Shown here: positions 45,531 through 56,548 of the stretch, in pieces | How the letters are laid out: each line of letters starts with the position of its first letter | Numbering within the stretch: position 1 is the first letter of the stretch | Assembly (NCBI RefSeq): GCF_000382045.1 | Contig: NZ_KB907450.1 | Span: 1,254,204 to 1,318,203, forward strand | Direction of reading: 5' to 3' | From: Variovorax atrisoli 110B | Lineage (GTDB): Bacteria > Pseudomonadota > Gammaproteobacteria > Burkholderiales > Burkholderiaceae_C | DNA: 64,000 nucleotides | The notes under the pieces: generated by a model | The model's input: the letters and a program-made list of their open reading frames with translations, nothing else | What the model was told of the DNA's origin: nothing | The model's database searches: none | Made by a program: the position numbers and the translations under genes

Positions 45531-46853
45531 TCAGGTATTGGGAGCCGGCGATTGTAGGGTGGCGGCCCAGGCGGCTACTTCCGAAAGAGACCGGGCGGTC
45601 TGTGCGCCGCCTGCATCACGCAGCGGCTTGACCGTGACCTCGCCGCGCGAGAGTTCGTCTTCGCCGAAGATCAGCGCGTAGCGCGCACCGCTCGCGTCGG
45701 CTTTCTTGAACTGCGCCTTCATGTTGCCGCCGCCTGCGTGCTGCAGCACGCTGACGCCTGCGGCGCGCAGTTGCTCGAGCACAACCATGACCTGCGGCAG
45801 CACTGCGGCCGAGGGCACGATGGCGTAGGCCGCAGGCGCTGCGGACGGCACCGGCAGGCCCAGCTCCTGGATCAGCAGCAGCAGCCGCTCGATGCCGAGG
45901 CCGAAACCCACGGCCGGTGCTGGCTTGCCGCCCATCTGCCCGATGAGCCCGTCGTAGCGCCCGCCTCCACAGACGGTGCCCTGCGAGCCGAGCTGGTCGG
46001 TGACCCACTCGAAGACTGTCAGGTTGTAGTAGTCCATGCCGCGCACCAGCCGCGGATTCACGCGGTAGGCCAGGCCCGCTGCGTCGAGCACGGCGCGAAC
46101 GGCGTCGAAGTGCGCGCGCGACTCCTCACCGAGGAAATCCATCAGCTGGGGCGCTGCCTCGACGATGGCCTGCATCGCCGGGTTCTTCGTGTCGAGGATG
46201 CGCAGCGGATTGCTGTGCAGGCGGCGCTGCGCGTCCGCGTCCAGCGCGTCGGCATGCGCCTCGAAATGGCGGATCAGCGCTTCGCGGTGCGCCTGCCGTT
46301 CTGCCGGCTGGCCCAGGCTATTGATCTCCAGGCGCACGTGCTCGCCCTCGACGAGACCGAGTTCGCGCCAGAGAGCGCGCACCATGAGGATGAGCTCGGC
46401 ATCCACGTCCGGGCCAGGGAAGCCGAGCGCCTCCACGTCCAGCTGGTGGAACTGGCGATAGCGCCCCTTCTGCGGGCGCTCATGGCGGAACATCGCCCCC
46501 ATGGTCCACAGGCGCAGCGGGCCGTTGTAGAGCGCGTTGTGCTCGACCATGGCGCGCACGATGCCGGCCGTGGCCTCCGGGCGCAGCGTCAGCTTGTCGC
46601 CGTTCATCGAATCGGTGAAGGAGTACATCTCCTTCTCGACGATGTCGGTGACTTCGCCCAGACCGCGCACGAACAGCGCGGTCGGCTCGACGACCGGCGT
46701 GACGATGTAGTGATAGCCATAGCGGGCTAGCAGCTGCCGCACCTTCTGTTCGAACCACGACCACAGTGCCGAATCGGGCAGGCGGTCGGTGCGCGGCACG
46801 CTCGCCGGCAATATATCGTTCATGCCTTTGACGGCATTTATCTTGTCAGGCAT
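45531..46853 (-). CDS. hisS: Histidine-tRNA ligase
   Basis: 440 residues. Class II synthetase with [12 protein letters not shown] at the start, motif 2 region [16 protein letters not shown] and [20 protein letters not shown], the histidine-specific motifs [16 protein letters not shown] and [29 protein letters not shown] (motif 3), and a C-terminal anticodon-binding domain. It charges tRNA-His. ispG stops 12 bases upstream of the start ATG 46853, and yfgM follows after 5 bases. No Shine-Dalgarno precedes the start, which suggests translation linked to ispG. Confidence 0.97.
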   Translation of the reverse strand: MPDKINAVKGMNDILPASVPRTDRLPDSALWSWFEQKVRQLLARYGYHYIVTPVVEPTALFVRGLGEVTDIVEKEMYSFTDSMNGDKLTLRPEATAGIVRAMVEHNALYNGPLRLWTMGAMFRHERPQKGRYRQFHQLDVEALGFPGPDVDAELILMVRALWRELGLVEGEHVRLEINSLGQPAERQAHREALIRHFEAHADALDADAQRRLHSNPLRILDTKNPAMQAIVEAAPQLMDFLGEESRAHFDAVRAVLDAAGLAYRVNPRLVRGMDYYNLTVFEWVTDQLGSQGTVCGGGRYDGLIGQMGGKPAPAVGFGLGIERLLLLIQELGLPVPSAAPAAYAIVPSAAVLPQVMVVLEQLRAAGVSVLQHAGGGNMKAQFKKADASGARYALIFGEDELSRGEVTVKPLRDAGGAQTARSLSEVAAWAATLQSPAPNT

Positions 46854-46865
46854 AGGAGGAAGCGG

Positions 46866-48157
<1,292 letters not shown>

Positions 48158-48161
<4 letters not shown>

Positions 48162-49132
48162 GGCTTCACCTCGAAACGCGCCACGCCACCGCTCTTGGTG
48201 AAGGGCTTCAGGTCAAAGGGCTGGCCGCGGACCTGCACGTCGACGCTCGACGCACGGCCGACCACGACCGACAGCGGCGGCGTACCCGACAGGCCCACCG
48301 TTTCGCCGGCCTGCAGGCTGCGGCGCAGCAGCTGCTTGCCGCCGGCTTCGGTCACGGTGATCCAGCATTCCTCGCGAGCCACGAAGACGAGCGGCTGGCT
48401 GCTCGAAGCGGCGGCCACGGGCGTGGCTGCCGGTGCCGCAGCAGCCGGCGCGGCAGCGGCGGGCGCAGCAGGAGCCGCAGGCGCACCTGGAGCAGGCGTT
48501 GCCGCAGGCGCATCGCCGGCCACCGGACCGCTGGGGGCCACGGCCTGCGTAGGCACGCTCTCGGCCACCGAACCGCCGCTCGAAGCCGCCGCGCCGGCAG
48601 AACCCGATTCGGCACTGGACTCGCTGCGCGCCGTGAGCCGCGCCACGGAAGCGCTGAGCTGGTCGAAAGCCGACTGCGGCAGCCAGAACAGCGCACCCGC
48701 GCCGATCAGCAGCAGCAGCACGACGATCAGCAGCGGCCGCGAAGGCAGCCCGCTGGAGCGGCTGCTGCCACCCCAGCGCGGCGTGCCCGAGCCGATGTTC
48801 GAGCGAAGGGTGCGGTCGGTCTCGGCCAGCGACACCTTCTGCGTGGTAGGCAGCTTCGCGAGCACAGGCGCCGGATCGATGCGCAGGGCGCGGCAGACGC
48901 TGCTGGCCAGCGCACGGGCGAAGACCGGGTCGGGCAGCGAGGCGATGTCGTCCGCCTCCAGCGCCATGAGCTTCTGCGGCGGCACCTTCAGGGCCGCCGC
49001 GACCATCTCGATGTGCAGGCCATGGGCCTCGCGCGCCTCGCGAAGCAGCTCGCCGGCCGTCTTGTTCGCGATATCGCCTGTTTCCAGTGGCAATGCGGCG
49101 GAAGTGCCGAACTCCGAAACCCGATCAGTCAT
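48158..49132 (-). CDS. rodZ: RodZ-like HTH / DUF4115 membrane protein
   Basis: 324 residues. The N-terminal HTH_25 domain (about 20-95: [38 protein letters not shown] in parts) is cytosolic, the membrane helix lies at about 133-150, a long Ala/Pro-rich linker follows (about 175-245), and DUF4115 ends the protein ([37 protein letters not shown]). This is the RodZ layout: a link between MreB and the elongation machinery that keeps cell shape. Its ATG overlaps the pilW end by 8 nt. Confidence 0.92.
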
Positions 49133-49982
49133 TGAAATTCCCGCGCTCGTACGCTGTTGCCTCCCGCGACTGGGGGAAGCGTCGTTGCAGTTGGCCTCCC
49201 AACTGCGCGACTGCTTCGCGGTTGTTCAGCTTGCGTTCGATCTTGATGCCGAGCCAGAGCGTCTCGGGACTGGCCGCGGCGCTGTTGTTGACGCGGCGGA
49301 TGTAGAACTGCGCGCGCGACCACTCCTCGCGCTGCGCCAGCACCGACGCCAGGTTGAAAGCGACGACCGGATTACTGGCGTCGATCTCGTAGGCCTGCAT
49401 GAGCGTGCGCTCGGCCTTTTCCCGCTGGCCGGCCTTGAGCTCGCACACGCCCTGGGTCATGAGCGTCTTGGCGCGCTCGGTGTACGTCGGCACCGCCAGG
49501 GCCTCGTTGAACTGGGCAGCGGCGTCGCCATAGCGGTTCTGCTGGCACAGCAGCCAGCCGTAGTTGTGGCGCGTGTTCGGGTCGCGCGGATTGATCGCGA
49601 TGGCGCGGCGGAAGCTGTCCTCGGCCAGGCCGGCGTCGTCGAGCCGCATGTAGACGAGGCCACGCAGGTTGTACGCGTCGGCGTTGTTGGGGTCGGCGGC
49701 CAGCGCCTGCTTGATTTCGTCGAGGGCCACCGTGGTCTGGCCGTGCTCGAAATAGCCGGCGGCCAGTTCCATGCGCAGGCGCGCGCGGCGCTGGCGGTTG
49801 GACTCGTCGGACTCGGTGACGATCTCGGTGCCCTTGGGCGAATTGCTGCTGTCGGCCAGGCTGGTGGTGGTGGTGCGCGTGCTCACGCAACCCCCAAGCA
49901 GCAGCGACACGGCGACGCCCGCGAAACCCACAGTCAGCATCCGCTGCACGTTCGCGGTCGTCATCGAAATGGCCATGCTCAT
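49125..49982 (-). CDS. pilW: Type IV pilus biogenesis/stability protein PilW (PilF)
   Basis: 285 residues. Lipobox LLLGGC (Cys32) follows a hydrophobic signal, so it is an outer-membrane lipoprotein. The mature protein has six or so TPR repeats, such as YFEHGQTTVALDEIKQALAADPNNADAYNLRGLVYMRLDD (in parts) and DPNTRHNYGWLLCQQNRYGDAAAQF, the conserved PilF/PilW set. It acts as the pilotin for secretin PilQ assembly. It starts 5 bases past the rlmN stop with AGGAGC about 10 bases upstream. Confidence 0.95.
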   Translation of the reverse strand: MSMAISMTTANVQRMLTVGFAGVAVSLLLGGCVSTRTTTTSLADSSNSPKGTEIVTESDESNRQRRARLRMELAAGYFEHGQTTVALDEIKQALAADPNNADAYNLRGLVYMRLDDAGLAEDSFRRAIAINPRDPNTRHNYGWLLCQQNRYGDAAAQFNEALAVPTYTERAKTLMTQGVCELKAGQREKAERTLMQAYEIDASNPVVAFNLASVLAQREEWSRAQFYIRRVNNSAAASPETLWLGIKIERKLNNREAVAQLGGQLQRRFPQSREATAYERGNFND

Positions 49983-49986
49983 CGGT

Positions 49987-51144
49987 TCAGTGCTCCTGGG
50001 AGACGGTCTTGGTCTTGCGGACCGGGTGCAAAACGACGGGGCGCTGCTCCGCCGCGCGGCGCTGCGCCATGCGCTCGGCCGCCCGGGTGCGGTCTTTCAC
50101 GTCGCCGGCGAGCTGGCCGCAGGCGGCATCGATGTCGTCGCCGCGCGTCTTGCGCACGGTGGTCACGAGGCCGGCCTCGCTGAGCGTCCGGGCGAACGCC
50201 AGCACGCGCGGCTGCGGCGAGCGCAGCAGGCCCGAGGCCGGAAACGGGTTGAACGGAATGAGGTTGAACTTGCACGAGATGCCGTGCTTGCGGACCAAGT
50301 CGACCAGTTGGCGCGCATGTTCGGGCTGGTCGTTCACGCCGTCGAGCATGCAGTACTCGAAGGTGATGAAGTCGCGCGGCGCATGGGCCAGGTAGCGTTT
50401 GCAGGCCTCGATGAGTTCGTCGATCGGGTACTTGCGATTCAGCGGCACCAGGTCGTCGCGCAGCGGATCGTTGGGCGCGTGCAGCGAAACGGCGAGCGCC
50501 ACGGGGCAATCGGCGCCCAGGCGGTCGATCATCGGAACCACGCCGGAGGTCGACACCGTCACGCGGCGACGCGACAGCCCGTAGGCGTTGTCGTCCAGCA
50601 TGGTGCGCAATGCAGGCACCAGCGCCGAGTAGTTCTGCAGCGGCTCGCCCATGCCCATCATCACCACGTTGGAAATGACGCGTTCGTCGCGCTTCAGGTG
50701 CTTGCGCAGGAAGTGTTCGGCAAACCAGAGCTGGGCGACGATTTCGCCCGTGCCCAGGTTGCGGCTGAAGCCCTGATGCCCCGTCGAGCAAAAGCGGCAA
50801 CCGACCGCACAGCCGGCCTGGGACGACACACAAAGAGTGCCGCGGTCGTCCTCGGGAATGAATACGGCTTCGACGGCATTGCCGTCACCGACGTCGAACA
50901 GCCACTTGATCGTGCCGTCCTTGGATTCGTGCTGCGTGATGACCGGCAGGGCCTCGACGCGAGCGGTGGTCGCGAGCTTCTCGCGAAGCGACTTCGCCAG
51001 ATCGGTCATCTGGGTGAAGTCGCTGGCGCCACGCTGGTGGATCCAGCGGTAAAGCTGCGTGGCGCGGAATTTCTTCTCGCCGAGTTTTTCGCAGAACGCA
51101 GCCAACCCCTCGAGATCGAAATCGAGCAGGTTGGCCGTGGTCAT
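49987..51144 (-). CDS. rlmN: Dual-specificity RNA methyltransferase RlmN
   Basis: 385 residues. Radical SAM core with [19 protein letters not shown] carrying the CX3CX2C cluster ligands, the N-terminal RlmN domain ([30 protein letters not shown]) and the methyl-cysteine partner region near the C-terminus ([20 protein letters not shown]). It methylates C2 of A2503 in 23S rRNA and A37 in some tRNAs. It starts 21 bases after ndk. The C-terminal tail beyond QLAGDVK is Arg-rich and variable. Confidence 0.97.
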   Translation of the reverse strand: MTTANLLDFDLEGLAAFCEKLGEKKFRATQLYRWIHQRGASDFTQMTDLAKSLREKLATTARVEALPVITQHESKDGTIKWLFDVGDGNAVEAVFIPEDDRGTLCVSSQAGCAVGCRFCSTGHQGFSRNLGTGEIVAQLWFAEHFLRKHLKRDERVISNVVMMGMGEPLQNYSALVPALRTMLDDNAYGLSRRRVTVSTSGVVPMIDRLGADCPVALAVSLHAPNDPLRDDLVPLNRKYPIDELIEACKRYLAHAPRDFITFEYCMLDGVNDQPEHARQLVDLVRKHGISCKFNLIPFNPFPASGLLRSPQPRVLAFARTLSEAGLVTTVRKTRGDDIDAACGQLAGDVKDRTRAAERMAQRRAAEQRPVVLHPVRKTKTVSQEH

Positions 51145-51165
51145 GGAATCAGGCGAGATCCGGCT

Positions 51166-51591
51166 TCAGCGTGCGTAGACGTTGAGGCCAGCGAAGAAGA
51201 AGGCGACTTCGTTCGCGGCGGTTTCGGGAGCGTCCGAACCGTGAACGGCGTTGGCGTCGATGCTGTCGGCGAAGTCGGCGCGGATGGTGCCGGCGGCTGC
51301 CTTCTTGGGGTCCGTGGCGCCCATCAGGTCACGGTTCTTGGCGATGGCGTTCTCGCCTTCGAGCACTTGCACGAACACGGGGCCGGAGATCATGAACTCG
51401 ACGAGGTCCTTGAAGAAGGGGCGCTCCTTGTGCACGGCGTAGAACTGTTCGGCTTCGTTGCGCGACAGGTGCACCAGCTTGGCGGCGACGATCTTGAGGC
51501 CGGCAGCTTCAAAACGGGAAACGATCTTGCCGATGACGTTCTTGGCAACTGCGTCGGGCTTGATGATGGAAAGGGTACGTTCGATAGCCAT
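51166..51591 (-). CDS. ndk: Nucleoside-diphosphate kinase
   Basis: 141 residues from ATG 51591 (an upstream extension to 51633 looks like random sequence). The catalytic histidine is H117 in NAVHGSD; the Kpn loop and nucleotide-binding [15 protein letters not shown] are intact. Homotetrameric in bacteria, it balances NTP pools. On the minus strand a TAAAAT hexamer at 51677-51682 could be the -10 element of the promoter that starts the ndk-rlmN-pilW run; no clear -35 was seen. Confidence 0.97.
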   Translation of the reverse strand: MAIERTLSIIKPDAVAKNVIGKIVSRFEAAGLKIVAAKLVHLSRNEAEQFYAVHKERPFFKDLVEFMISGPVFVQVLEGENAIAKNRDLMGATDPKKAAAGTIRADFADSIDANAVHGSDAPETAANEVAFFFAGLNVYAR

Positions 51592-51744
51592 TGAAATGCT
51601 TCCTGGAGCTTTGATTTTGAATTGTTTTGTCACAACTGCAACGAGTTTGTTTCGTCACTTGTCGACAAAGCCTCTGATTTTAACCGGCGCGGCCTTGCGG
51701 ATTGGTGAAAACCCCGCGAAAGGCCGCGATGCGACGGCAGCCTT

Positions 51745-53556
51745 TCAGCGCCCGCGGCGGCGTCCGCCGCCCTGGCCTCCGAAGCCGCCACCACCGCCTC
51801 CGCCTCCGCCTCCGCCGCCGCCGCGGCGCTGGCCTCCGCGCTGCTCCTTGCGCTGGCGCGAAAAACTGTCTGCGCCGATGTAGCCCAGCGAGGTCTTCAT
51901 CGGATCAGGCTGGTTGGCGGCGCCCTGCTGGCGATCGCCACCCTGGCGGCCGCCGTTGCCGCGGCGTCCCTGCCCCTGGGGCTGGCCACCGTTGCCGCCA
52001 TTGCCGCGGTTGGGACGCCCGCCCCGCTCGCCGCGCGGCGGACGGCCGTCGCCCAGCGGATTCGGGATCGGCGCCTCGCGCCCGCCGTCGTCGCGCGCGG
52101 CCTGGCCGCCGCCTCCGTTGCGATTGCCGCGGCGCTTCTTGTTGCGGCCGCCGCGGCCGTTGCCGCCACCCTCTTGCCCCGGACCGCGCTGCTGCTGGCC
52201 CGGACGCGCCACCGCGCCACCCGAAGCCTGGAACAGCGCGCGGATGTCGCGGTCGTCGAGCTCCATCCAGGCACCGCGCTTCAGGCCGCGAGGCAGCACC
52301 ATGGCGCCGTAGCGGATGCGGATCAGCCGGCTGACCGCATGGCCCACCGACTCGAACAGGCGCCGCACCTCGCGGTTGCGCCCTTCGGAGATGGTCACGC
52401 GGTACCAGCAGTTGGAACCTTCGCCCCCACCGTCCTCGATGGCCCCGAACTGCGCCATGCCGTCGTCGAGACGCACGCCGTCGAGCAGCTTCTGCTTCTC
52501 TTCGGCGGTGAGCGCGCCCAGCACGCGCACCGCATACTCGCGCTCCAGGCCGAAGCGCGGGTGCATGAGCTGGTTGGCCAGGTCGCCGGAGCTGCTGAAC
52601 AGCAGCAGGCCTTCGGTATTCAGGTCGAGACGGCCCACCGACTGCCACTTGCCCTGCTGCAGGCGCGGGAGCTTGCGGAACACGGTCGGGCGGTTCTGGG
52701 GATCGTCGTGCGTGACCACCTCGCCCACGGGCTTGTGGTACGCGATGACGCGCGGCGGCGGCGGTGCGATGCGGTAGCGGATCGGCTTGCCGTTGATCTT
52801 GACCTGGTCGCCGTACTGGATGCGCTGGCCGATGTGGGCCGGCTCGTTGTTGACGGAAATGCGTCCCTGGAGGATCAGTTGCTCCATTTCGAGCCGCGAA
52901 CCCAGGCCCGCCTGCGCCAGCACCTTGTGCAGCTTGGGCGAATCGGCCTCGGGCAGCAGCACGCGCTTGAGCGGCGGGACCTCGGGGCTTTCCTCGTCGG
53001 CGTCGAACTGGCCGGAGATGACGTCCGCGAACCGGATCGGCTCGGGCGGAGGCGCGTTGCGCTGCTCGCGCTCGGCGGCGCGGCGCGCGCGGTCGAGGTC
53101 GTCCTCCTCCTCGTCGGGCTCTTCCTCGTCTTCTTCGTCCTCTTCGCCGTCGTCGCGCACCTCGTCGTTGCGGTCGCCGGCGCGCTCGGGCGCCGGAGGC
53201 TGGGCCGCCACCACGGCAGCCTCGGTCGGCACATCACCAGGAGCGGCTTCAGCAACCACTGGCGCCTGCTCGGTGGCCGGCGCCGCAACTTGCGGCTCAG
53301 CGGATTCGGCGGTGGCCTCGACGGCCGGAGCGGCTACCGCTTCGCCTTCGACGGCAGGCTGCTCGACAACCTTCTTCTTGCGGGGTGCGCGCGGCTTCTT
53401 CGGCGCCTCGGCCACGGCCTCGGATGCGGGCGCCGGGGGCGCAACCGCCTCGACAGCTTCAACCGCAGCCTTTTTGGCCGTGGTCGCCCTTTTCTTCTTC
53501 TTGACTTCGGGCTCGACCGGCAGCATTGCTGCGTCTTCGGTGTCGGTTGTGCTCAT
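51745..53556 (-). CDS. rluB: Ribosomal large-subunit pseudouridine synthase B, with long disordered ends
   Basis: 603 residues, about twice the E. coli length. The core is normal: an S4 domain at about 207-255 and the RsuA/RluB catalytic domain with [19 protein letters not shown] (catalytic Asp311) and [20 protein letters not shown]. Residues 1-195 are Ala/Pro/Lys-rich then highly acidic ([16 protein letters not shown]), and residues 455-603 are Gly/Arg/Asn-rich with 13 glycines in a row near the end. RluB modifies U2605 of 23S rRNA. The start ATG overlaps the scpB stop. The stop codon lies in a small hairpin. Confidence 0.93.
   Translation of the reverse strand: MSTTDTEDAAMLPVEPEVKKKKRATTAKKAAVEAVEAVAPPAPASEAVAEAPKKPRAPRKKKVVEQPAVEGEAVAAPAVEATAESAEPQVAAPATEQAPVVAEAAPGDVPTEAAVVAAQPPAPERAGDRNDEVRDDGEEDEEDEEEPDEEEDDLDRARRAAEREQRNAPPPEPIRFADVISGQFDADEESPEVPPLKRVLLPEADSPKLHKVLAQAGLGSRLEMEQLILQGRISVNNEPAHIGQRIQYGDQVKINGKPIRYRIAPPPPRVIAYHKPVGEVVTHDDPQNRPTVFRKLPRLQQGKWQSVGRLDLNTEGLLLFSSSGDLANQLMHPRFGLEREYAVRVLGALTAEEKQKLLDGVRLDDGMAQFGAIEDGGGEGSNCWYRVTISEGRNREVRRLFESVGHAVSRLIRIRYGAMVLPRGLKRGAWMELDDRDIRALFQASGGAVARPGQQQRGPGQEGGGNGRGGRNKKRRGNRNGGGGQAARDDGGREAPIPNPLGDGRPPRGERGGRPNRGNGGNGGQPQGQGRRGNGGRQGGDRQQGAANQPDPMKTSLGYIGADSFSRQRKEQRGGQRRGGGGGGGGGGGGGFGGQGGGRRRGR
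51794..51823. repeat. Short triplet/hexamer repeat inside rluB
   Basis: CCGCCT occurs three times in a row, followed by four CCG units, 30 bases in all. Read on the minus strand it encodes most of the poly-glycine run of RluB. Tract length is likely to vary between strains by slippage, in multiples of whole codons. Confidence 0.75.
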
Positions 53557-54506
53557 GAGGTTTTTCCGGGAGAGGGAGCGTGAGGATCGGCTTCGTCCTC
53601 GGACGGGGCATCGGATTCCGACGCGGGTTCTTGTTCTTGCTCGGCGGCAGCGGATTCGGCGCCTGCCTCGTTCTCGGCGACCTGCGCCTGGGCGGCCTCG
53701 ATGGCTTCGATCGCCGCGGCGGCTTCTGCCGCCTCGGAAACTTCGGGCGTGATGTCGACGGCGGCAGGCTCTTCGGATGCGTTCGTCACAGGTTCGGCTT
53801 CTTCGCCTTGCTGCGAAGCCGCAATCTCGGCATCGGGCACCGGCGCGTCGGCGGAGGAAAGCTCCAGCTCCGCCATTCCCGAGGCATCGGCGTCGCCCTC
53901 GGCGGCGGCTTCGGGTTCCGCAGCCGCATCGATCGGCAGCCCTTGCTGCTCGCCCGAGGCCTGCTCCAGCGCATCGACCAGCGCCGCCTGCTGTGCCGGC
54001 GTCTCGATCAGCGGCAGTTGATCGAGCGAGGCCAGCCCCAGGTCGTCGAGGAACTGCCGCGTGGTCGCATAGAGCGCCGGACGGCCGACCGTCTCGCGGT
54101 GGCCAATGACCTCGACCCAGCCGCGGTCTTCCAGCTGCTTGAGGATCATCGAATTGATCGTCACGCCGCGGATGTCTTCCATGTCGCCGCGCGTGGCCGG
54201 CTGGCGGTAGGCGATGATCGCCAGCGTCTCGAGCGCAGCACGCGTGTAGCGCGGCGGCTTCTCGGGGTGCAGGCGATCGAGGTGGTCGCGCATTTCAGGC
54301 CGGCTCTGGAAACGCCAGCCGCTGCCGACGCTCACCAACTCCAGGCCGCGCTGCGCCCAGTCTTCCTGCAGTTCGAGCAGCAGCGACTTGATGGTGTCCG
54401 CACCCAGTTCGTCGTCGAACAGCACGCGCATATCGCGCACCGGCAACGGCTGGCTCGAACAGATCAAGGCGGTTTCGAGAATGCGCTTGGCATCCGCCGT
54501 ATTCAT
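53553..54506 (-). CDS. scpB: Segregation and condensation protein ScpB
   Basis: 317 residues from ATG 54506. The first ~190 residues are the ScpB tandem winged helices: [36 protein letters not shown] (in parts) and [29 protein letters not shown], then [29 protein letters not shown]. The C-terminal ~125 residues are an Ala/Glu-rich low-complexity tail, absent from short relatives. ScpB joins ScpA and SMC in chromosome condensation. Its stop overlaps the rluB start by 4 bases, the common scpB-rluB pair. No scpA in the window. Confidence 0.94.
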   Translation of the reverse strand: MNTADAKRILETALICSSQPLPVRDMRVLFDDELGADTIKSLLLELQEDWAQRGLELVSVGSGWRFQSRPEMRDHLDRLHPEKPPRYTRAALETLAIIAYRQPATRGDMEDIRGVTINSMILKQLEDRGWVEVIGHRETVGRPALYATTRQFLDDLGLASLDQLPLIETPAQQAALVDALEQASGEQQGLPIDAAAEPEAAAEGDADASGMAELELSSADAPVPDAEIAASQQGEEAEPVTNASEEPAAVDITPEVSEAAEAAAAIEAIEAAQAQVAENEAGAESAAAEQEQEPASESDAPSEDEADPHAPSPGKTS

Positions 54507-54634
54507 GGTTCGCGTTATCCGGGAAAAGGCGCCTGGGGGCGCTTGTTCAGAAGGATGGAAGGAGTAGGCGCTGCAGGCACGCGGCAGATGCAACGCGAGG
54601 CCGGTCTCGGGCGACCGGCGCGGCCCTCGGGCCG

Positions 54635-55669
54635 TCAGGCGCGATTGTAATCCAGGCCCCAGGCCTGCAAAGCCCGGACGAGGTCTTGCGGCAACGGCGA
54701 GCGGAACTCCAGCGCAGCCTGCGTGACGGGATGCACGAAGGCCAGCCTGAAGGCATGCAGCGCCTGGCGCGACAACCCGGCGGCCGGCGCGCCGCCGTAG
54801 AGGGCGTCGCCCACCAGCGGATGGCCGATGGAGGCCATGTGCACGCGGATCTGGTGGGTGCGCCCGGTTTCGAGCGTGCAGCGCACGGCGCAGCCCTCGG
54901 CGTTGCTGTCGAGCCGCTCGATCAGCGTGCGGGCCGTCTTGCCCGCGTGGCGTTCCAGATCGACCACCGCCATGCGCAGCCGGTTGCGCGGGTCCCGCCC
55001 GATGGGTGCGTCGACATGCCGCGCCGCCGCGCCCTCCCACTGCCTGTGGCCGATGGCCAGGTACTGCCGCTTGACCTCGCGCGCGGCGATCAGCGCCACC
55101 ATCGCATCCATCGCGGCGCGAGTGCGCGCCACCACCATCAGGCCGCTGGTATCGCGGTCGAGCCGGTGCACGATGCCGGCGCGCGGCAGCAGCACGGCCT
55201 TGGGGTCGAGCGCCAGCAGGCCGTTCAGCAGCGTGCCGCTCCAGTGCCCCGGCGCCGGATGCACCACGAGGCCGGCCGGCTTGTCGACAATGCGCAGATG
55301 CTCGTCCTCGTACACGGTGACGATGTCCATCGCCTCCGGCCGGAAGGCCTGGCTCTGGGGCGTCGGGCGCAGCTCGATGCGGCCGGACTGCCCCGCCTTG
55401 ACGGGGGCCGAGGCCTTGGTGACCGTACGCCCCTGCAGTTCGACGACGCCCGCCTCGATCAGCTGCTGCAGGTAGCTGCGGGAGAACTCGGGCACCAGCG
55501 CGGCGAGCGCCCGATCGAGCCGCTGGCCGTGCTGGGCCGGGTCGATGACGAAGGGCCGCTGCTCGCTGGCCTCGACCGGGTCCGCGCCCTCTTCGTGCTC
55601 GGCCACCTCCGGGCTGTCGGGGATATTGCCCAGGGGGTCGGTCGATATAATTGAGGGCAACTGTTTCAC
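54635..55669 (-). CDS. rluD: Ribosomal large-subunit pseudouridine synthase D
   Basis: 344 residues; start GTG 55669, with no clear ribosome binding site. An S4 domain at about 47-105 ([33 protein letters not shown], in parts) precedes the RluA-type catalytic domain with [19 protein letters not shown] (catalytic Asp171) and [25 protein letters not shown]. RluD makes pseudouridines 1911, 1915 and 1917 in helix 69 of 23S rRNA. The first 40 residues are poorly conserved. It is divergent from bamD with only 14 bases between starts, a conserved pair. Confidence 0.95.
   Translation of the reverse strand: MKQLPSIISTDPLGNIPDSPEVAEHEEGADPVEASEQRPFVIDPAQHGQRLDRALAALVPEFSRSYLQQLIEAGVVELQGRTVTKASAPVKAGQSGRIELRPTPQSQAFRPEAMDIVTVYEDEHLRIVDKPAGLVVHPAPGHWSGTLLNGLLALDPKAVLLPRAGIVHRLDRDTSGLMVVARTRAAMDAMVALIAAREVKRQYLAIGHRQWEGAAARHVDAPIGRDPRNRLRMAVVDLERHAGKTARTLIERLDSNAEGCAVRCTLETGRTHQIRVHMASIGHPLVGDALYGGAPAAGLSRQALHAFRLAFVHPVTQAALEFRSPLPQDLVRALQAWGLDYNRA
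55646..55651 (+). promoter_or_regulatory. Candidate -10 element for bamD
   Basis: A perfect TATAAT lies 33 bases before the bamD ATG. A TTG-containing -35 candidate upstream (TTGCCC at 55626-55631) is only 14 bases away, which is too close, so the -35 is unclear. If the rluD start at GTG 55669 is right, this promoter lies inside the rluD reading frame. Confidence 0.45.
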
Positions 55670-55683
55670 GAAAGCCGTATGTG

Positions 55684-56493
55684 ATGATTCGCGCCAAATT
55701 ATCGGTCCCCGCCTGGATCGCGCTCAGCGCGGCGGCTCTGCTGGCAGCAGGCTGCTCGTCGACACCCTCCGCCGACAAGACCGCCACCTGGAGCCCCAAC
55801 CGGATCTACTCGGAAGCCAAGGACGAGGCAGGCTCCGGCGCCTACGACAAGGCAATCCCGCTCTACGAGAAGCTCGAAGGCCGCGCGGCCGGCACGCCCC
55901 TCGCTCAGCAGGCACAGCTGGAAAAGGCGTACGCCCAGTACAAGTCGGGCGAAAAGGCTGCAGCCATCGCCACCGTCGACCGCTTCATGAAGCTGCACCC
56001 GGCGAGCCCGGCCCTCGACTACGCGCTCTACCTCAAGGGCGTGATCAACTTCAACGACGACCTCGGCATGTTCGCATTCCTGACGCGCCAGGACCTGTCG
56101 GAGCGCGACCAGAAGGCCGCGAAGGAATCGTTCGAGGCGTTCAAGGATCTGGTCACGCGCTTCCCCGATTCGCGCTATGCCCCCGACGCGCGCCAGCGCA
56201 TGAACTACATCGTGAACTCGCTCGCTCAGTACGAAGTTCACGTGGCCCGCTACTACTACACGCGCGGCGCCTACCTGGCGGCCATCAACCGCGCGCAGGT
56301 CGCACTGGCCGACTACCGAGAAGTGCCGGCGCTCGAAGAGGCCCTGTACATCATGGTCAAGTCGTACGACGCCCTCGGCATGAAGGACCTGCGCGACGAC
56401 GCCCAGCGCGTGCTGACCACCAACTACCCGCAGAGCACCTTCCTCGCCAACGGCTTCAAGGGCAAGGACGATCCCTGGTGGAAGGTCTGGTAA
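55684..56493 (+). CDS. bamD: Outer-membrane assembly lipoprotein BamD (ComL)
   Basis: 269 residues from ATG 55684. Signal peptide and lipobox ALLAAGCSS (Cys24). The mature part has five TPR-like repeats: [43 protein letters not shown] (in parts), [25 protein letters not shown] and the BamD end [17 protein letters not shown]. BamD is the essential lipoprotein partner of BamA in outer-membrane protein assembly. Convergent with dinG, with a 9-bp-arm hairpin at 56513-56537 between the stops. Confidence 0.97.
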   Translation: MIRAKLSVPAWIALSAAALLAAGCSSTPSADKTATWSPNRIYSEAKDEAGSGAYDKAIPLYEKLEGRAAGTPLAQQAQLEKAYAQYKSGEKAAAIATVDRFMKLHPASPALDYALYLKGVINFNDDLGMFAFLTRQDLSERDQKAAKESFEAFKDLVTRFPDSRYAPDARQRMNYIVNSLAQYEVHVARYYYTRGAYLAAINRAQVALADYREVPALEEALYIMVKSYDALGMKDLRDDAQRVLTTNYPQSTFLANGFKGKDDPWWKVW

Positions 56494-56512
56494 GCCAGAA
56501 CCCTTCCTGAAC

Positions 56513-56537
56513 CGGCAGGGCCGCAAGCGCCCTGCCG
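56513..56537. terminator. Hairpin between convergent bamD and dinG
   Basis: CGGCAGGGC-CGCAAGC-GCCCTGCCG, perfect 9-bp arms and a 7-base loop, midway in the 55-base gap between the two stops. No T-run on either side, so it may be a Rho-assisted or weak bidirectional terminator. Confidence 0.55.
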
Positions 56538-56548
56538 AAGCCTCCCGC

